DNA from: Paracoccus sp. TOH
GTDB taxonomy: Bacteria > Pseudomonadota > Alphaproteobacteria > Rhodobacterales > Rhodobacteraceae
Direction of reading: 5' to 3'
DNA length: 64,000 nt
Assembly (NCBI RefSeq): GCF_030388245.1
Contig: NZ_CP098364.1
Span: 1 to 64,000 of the forward strand
Part shown: in pieces, positions 61,311 through 64,000 of the stretch
How positions within the stretch are numbered: the stretch's first letter is position 1
Layout of the letters: every line of letters starts with the position of its first letter
Translations under genes and position numbers: made by a program
Notes under the pieces: generated by a model
What the model was told of the DNA's origin: nothing
Seen by the model: only the letters and a program-made list of their open reading frames with translations
Database searches by the model: none

Positions 61311-62206
61311 CTGCCGAACAAAGCCGCATTGACGACCTGATGAAGGGCGCGGTCGATCTGCACGTCCATTCCGGCCCCTCGCTGCATCCGCGCAAGCTGG
61401 ATCATATCGCCGCCCTGCGCGAGGCGGATCAGGCCGGCATGGCCGCCGTGCTGCTCAAGGATCACTACTATCCGACCATGCCGCTGGCGACGCTGATCAA
61501 TCAGAACATGGGTTTGCGGACCCGGGCCATCGGCTCGATCGTGCTGAACAATCCGCTGGGCGGGCTGAACCCCTCGGCGGTGGATTATGCGCTGAAGCAG
61601 GGTGCCCGCGTGGTCTGGATGGCGACCGCCCATGCCCGGAACCACATGGAGCACGAGGCCCAGAAGCCCGGTTTCAAGTTCCCGCAGAACAGCAAGAAGA
61701 CGGTCGCCCCCGTCCCGCTGACCCTGACCGACGAAAAGGGCGCGGTGCGCGACGAGGTCAAGCATATCCTCGACCTGATCGCCGAGGCCGATGCCGTGGT
61801 CTCGGGCGGCCACCATCACGCCCGCGAACTGCTGCCGTTCTATGAGGAGGCGAAGGCGCGCGGGGTGAAGCGGCTGTTCCTGAACCATCCGACCTATGTG
61901 AACGATTGCAGCCTTCAGGATGTCGCGCATCTGGTCGGCATGGGGGTCAGGATGGAGCATTCGGTCTGCATGTTCATCCCCTCGACCTTCCAGCTGTTCG
62001 ACCAGGATCACCTGCGCGCGGTGATCGAGGCGGCGGGGGTCGACAACACCTTCTTCGGCACCGATCTGGGCCAGACCGGCAATCCGAACCCGGTCGAGGG
62101 CATGCGGCAGATGATCGCCATGCTGATCGGGCTGGGCTATGGCGATGCCGACATCCGCAAGATGACCACGACCGTCGGGGCCGAGCTGGTCGGGCTGGAA
62201 GCATGA
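61307..62206 (+). CDS. Amidohydrolase-like protein (DUF6282 type)
   Basis: 299 residues. Metal-binding start AVDLHVHSGPSLHPRKLDHI (H-x-H), then LLKDHYYPTMPLATLINQNM, VWMATAHARNHMEHEAQKP, VVSGGHHHARELLPFYEEA and FFGTDLGQTGNPNPVEGM (C-terminal Asp), the metal residues of an amidohydrolase/PHP-like TIM barrel. Probably hydrolyses a ring, amide or lactone bond in the pathway. AGGAG at 61296-61300 gives a good site. Substrate unknown. Confidence 0.75.
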   Translation: MTAEQSRIDDLMKGAVDLHVHSGPSLHPRKLDHIAALREADQAGMAAVLLKDHYYPTMPLATLINQNMGLRTRAIGSIVLNNPLGGLNPSAVDYALKQGARVVWMATAHARNHMEHEAQKPGFKFPQNSKKTVAPVPLTLTDEKGAVRDEVKHILDLIAEADAVVSGGHHHARELLPFYEEAKARGVKRLFLNHPTYVNDCSLQDVAHLVGMGVRMEHSVCMFIPSTFQLFDQDHLRAVIEAAGVDNTFFGTDLGQTGNPNPVEGMRQMIAMLIGLGYGDADIRKMTTTVGAELVGLEA

Positions 62207-62952
62207 GCGGGCTGAAGGCACGGATCAACGCCGGCGAGACCGTCATCGGCAGCTTCGTCAAGACGCCCTCGCCGCATGTGGTCGAGATCCTGGGTCTTGC
62301 CGGGCTGGATTTCGCGGTGCCGGATCAGGAACATGCGCCGCTGGACCTGGGGGTGATGGACCAGCTTGCGCTGGCCTCGCGCGCGGTCGGGCTGCCCCTG
62401 GTCGCGCGCTGCTGGGGCCAGTCGCCGGCGCGGATCTCGCCGCTGCTGGACCTGGGCTGCGCGGGGGTGATGGTGCCCCATGTCGCGGATCGCGACACGG
62501 CAGAGGCCGTCATGGCCGCGGTCAAGTTCGGGCGGGGGTCGCGCGGCCTGTCGTCTTCGCCGCGCGCGGGGCATTACGGCACCCTTGCCGTCCCGGCCTA
62601 TACCGCGAAAAGCGACGCCGAAACCGTGGTGATGCTGCAGATCGAGGACAAGGCGGCGCTGGACCGGCTGGACGACATCGCCGGCGTGCCGGATGCCGAT
62701 GTGCTGTTCGTCGGTCCCGCCGATCTGTCGCAATCGCTGGGCTGCGGCTTCCCCTCGGCCGAGCTTGACGCGGCGATCATCCGGGTGATCGCCGCCGCCC
62801 GGCGGGCCGGCGTCGCCGCGGGCCTGTTCGTCGGCGACGAAAGCCAGATCGCCCCCTGGCGCGACCGCGGCGTCAGCGTCTTCGTCTGCGGCTCGGACCA
62901 GGCGCTGCTGATGAAGGGCGCGCGCCGGATCATCGCGGCGGGCCGCGCCTGA
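62203..62952 (+). CDS. HpcH/HpaI-family aldolase
   Basis: 249 residues. Class II pyruvate aldolase fold: GETVIGSFVKTPSPHVVEIL, GLDFAVPDQEHAPLDLGVMD, LLDLGCAGVMVPHVADRDTA, and the metal Glu and Asp in VMLQIEDKAALDRL and VLFVGPADLSQSLG. It cleaves a 2-keto-hydroxy acid to pyruvate or a similar keto acid plus an aldehyde, giving the operon a product that enters central metabolism. The usual active-site Arg region is altered (PLVARCWGQSPARIS retains an Arg). Overlaps the preceding gene by 4 bp. Confidence 0.88.
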   Translation: MSGLKARINAGETVIGSFVKTPSPHVVEILGLAGLDFAVPDQEHAPLDLGVMDQLALASRAVGLPLVARCWGQSPARISPLLDLGCAGVMVPHVADRDTAEAVMAAVKFGRGSRGLSSSPRAGHYGTLAVPAYTAKSDAETVVMLQIEDKAALDRLDDIAGVPDADVLFVGPADLSQSLGCGFPSAELDAAIIRVIAAARRAGVAAGLFVGDESQIAPWRDRGVSVFVCGSDQALLMKGARRIIAAGRA

Positions 62953-62980
62953 GCCCGCGCTGACAGGAAAGGATTTCCCC

Positions 62981-63895
62981 ATGTACAAGGACAAGGATCC
63001 CCGCGCGGCCCTGTTCGCCGCCGCCTCGGCCCCGGCCCGCACCGGCCTGATCGCCAAGGAGCAGCTGGCCGAGTTCGACAAGACCCCGCCGCAGGAAGAC
63101 GCCCATGGCCGCAAGGTCTGGTATCAGCGCGGCTGCAATTTCGTGCTGGCCTATGCCGAGGCGCAGCCGGGCGCCGGCTTCGCCCGCGCCGGCCAGCCGG
63201 ACGAATATGTCGTGCTGCTGCCCGACCAGCCGGCGCTGATCGAGGCGAATGGCGACAGCCGCGAGGTCGCCGGCAATTCCATCGCCTTCGTGCCGCCGGG
63301 CGACAGCCGGGTGACGCTGCCGGAAGGGGGCAGGGTGGTCCGGCTGTTCACCGCCGCCGCCGCGGATCTGGTCGCCCTGTGTCCCAATGCCGATGCCTAT
63401 GCGGCCGGGCGCAGCCATATCCCGCCCTTCGAGCCCTGGGCCGAGCCGGCCGGCGGGTTCAGGATCCGCGCCTATGATCTGGACGTGCCGCCGCAGGAGG
63501 GGCGGTTCGGCCGCATCTTCCGCTGCACCACCTTCATGGTGAATTTCCTCGACCTGCAGCAAGGCCCGCGCGACCCCGGGAAGCTGTCGCCCCATCACCA
63601 TGACGATTTCGAGCAATGTTCGCTGGCGCTGGCCGGCAGCTTCACCCACCACTTGCGCTGGCCCTGGACCGTCGACCGCAGCGACTGGCGCGAGGATCGC
63701 CACATCGCCGTCGGCGCGCCTTCGTCGCTGGTGATCCCGCCGCCGGTCATCCACACCACCGAAGCCAGCGGCGCGGGCGGCAATGCGTTGGTGGACATCT
63801 TCTGCCCGCCGCGGCTGGACTTTTCGATGCAGCCGGGCTGGGTGCTGAACGATGCCGATTATCCGGAGATCCCGCAGCAGATCCCGCAGCGCTGA
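62981..63895 (+). CDS. Bicupin-like protein of the catabolic operon
   Basis: 304 residues, soluble. The C-terminal half has a cupin metal motif: LSPHHHDDFEQCSLALAGSF followed by THH and, later, PPPVIHTTEAS, giving His-His-Glu and a downstream His. The N-terminal half (~60-140) has a second, metal-less cupin-like sheet (QPDEYVVLLPDQPALIEANG, NSIAFVPPGDSRV). Function not recognised; isomerase or dioxygenase are options in this context. Last gene of the operon visible; only 105 bp without a gene remain before the window end. Confidence 0.7.
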   Translation: MYKDKDPRAALFAAASAPARTGLIAKEQLAEFDKTPPQEDAHGRKVWYQRGCNFVLAYAEAQPGAGFARAGQPDEYVVLLPDQPALIEANGDSREVAGNSIAFVPPGDSRVTLPEGGRVVRLFTAAAADLVALCPNADAYAAGRSHIPPFEPWAEPAGGFRIRAYDLDVPPQEGRFGRIFRCTTFMVNFLDLQQGPRDPGKLSPHHHDDFEQCSLALAGSFTHHLRWPWTVDRSDWREDRHIAVGAPSSLVIPPPVIHTTEASGAGGNALVDIFCPPRLDFSMQPGWVLNDADYPEIPQQIPQR

Positions 63896-64000
63896 ACAGG
63901 CGGAAGCGACCGGCCGATGCCCGAACAGCGGGCTGGTCGCCGTCCTGCGCGTTCCATGTCCTTTGCCATGTTCTGCCTCGGCTCTTGTGCGTGGCTGCGT

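Overview
The window looks like part of an extrachromosomal replicon (large plasmid or chromid) of a high-GC alphaproteobacterium of the Rhodobacterales, most likely Paracoccus or a close relative. The basis is the GC-rich coding style, the three-gene TRAP transporters, and a Rep_3-type initiator with a separate parAB pair in the opposite orientation, an arrangement known from that order. No rRNA, tRNA or CRISPR array was seen.

Layout. (1) 1-17167: most of a non-flagellar type III secretion system (T3SS) of the rhizobial (Rhc) kind, all on the + strand and tightly overlapped: sctV (partial at the left edge), a Tad/CpaC-like secretin, a CpaD-like lipoprotein, an unsignalled lytic transglycosylase, a 1326-residue translocator-like protein with four C-terminal repeats, the split-off secretin N-domain (RhcC1-like), a small TPR-like protein, then sctI-J-K-L-N-O-Q-R-S-T-U. 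SctU lacks the NPTH self-cleavage motif. (2) 17168-20050: a graveyard of insertion-sequence pieces holding a Phd/VapC toxin-antitoxin pair and a lone tadD-like lipoprotein gene that was probably next to sctU before an insertion. (3) 20010-24813: a sugar-acid locus: a decayed TRAP transporter (dctM and dctP truncated), a GntR regulator, uxuA and kdgK. (4) 24974-29470: an orphan type VI secretion vgrG with a candidate effector and a Tat-exported possible immunity protein. (5) 29761-35141: a polar amino-acid ABC transporter, a class V aminotransferase and an IclR regulator. (6) 35564-37738: ampC inactivated by one in-frame TAG, with divergent ampR. (7) 37838-44763: a periplasmic thiol-redox set (two DsbA-like proteins, L,D-transpeptidase, TlpA-like protein, DsbD) with a divergent two-component system. 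(8) 44998-51044: a second two-component system divergent from an envelope-glycan operon (LABN protein, ArnT-like transferase, GT2, relict ugd, UDP-glucuronate epimerase). (9) 51428-56415: the replicon core: tyrosine recombinase, parB, parA, iteron origin with a DnaA box, rep, and two identical palindromes that are likely parS. (10) 56533-63895: an IclR-controlled TRAP transporter plus four catabolic genes of unrecognised pathway.

The most unusual element is the T3SS. Its inner-membrane export core and ATPase complex follow the rhizobial order, while the outer-membrane side appears built from Tad-pilus parts (CpaC-like secretin, CpaD-like lipoprotein, TadD-like lipoprotein). It also combines a cleavage-motif-less SctU, a cell-wall lytic enzyme with no Sec signal, and a repeat-bearing translocator candidate at the position of nolX. 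Whether the system is functional cannot be told from the window: SctD, the needle, the gatekeeper and regulators are not seen and may lie to the left of position 1.
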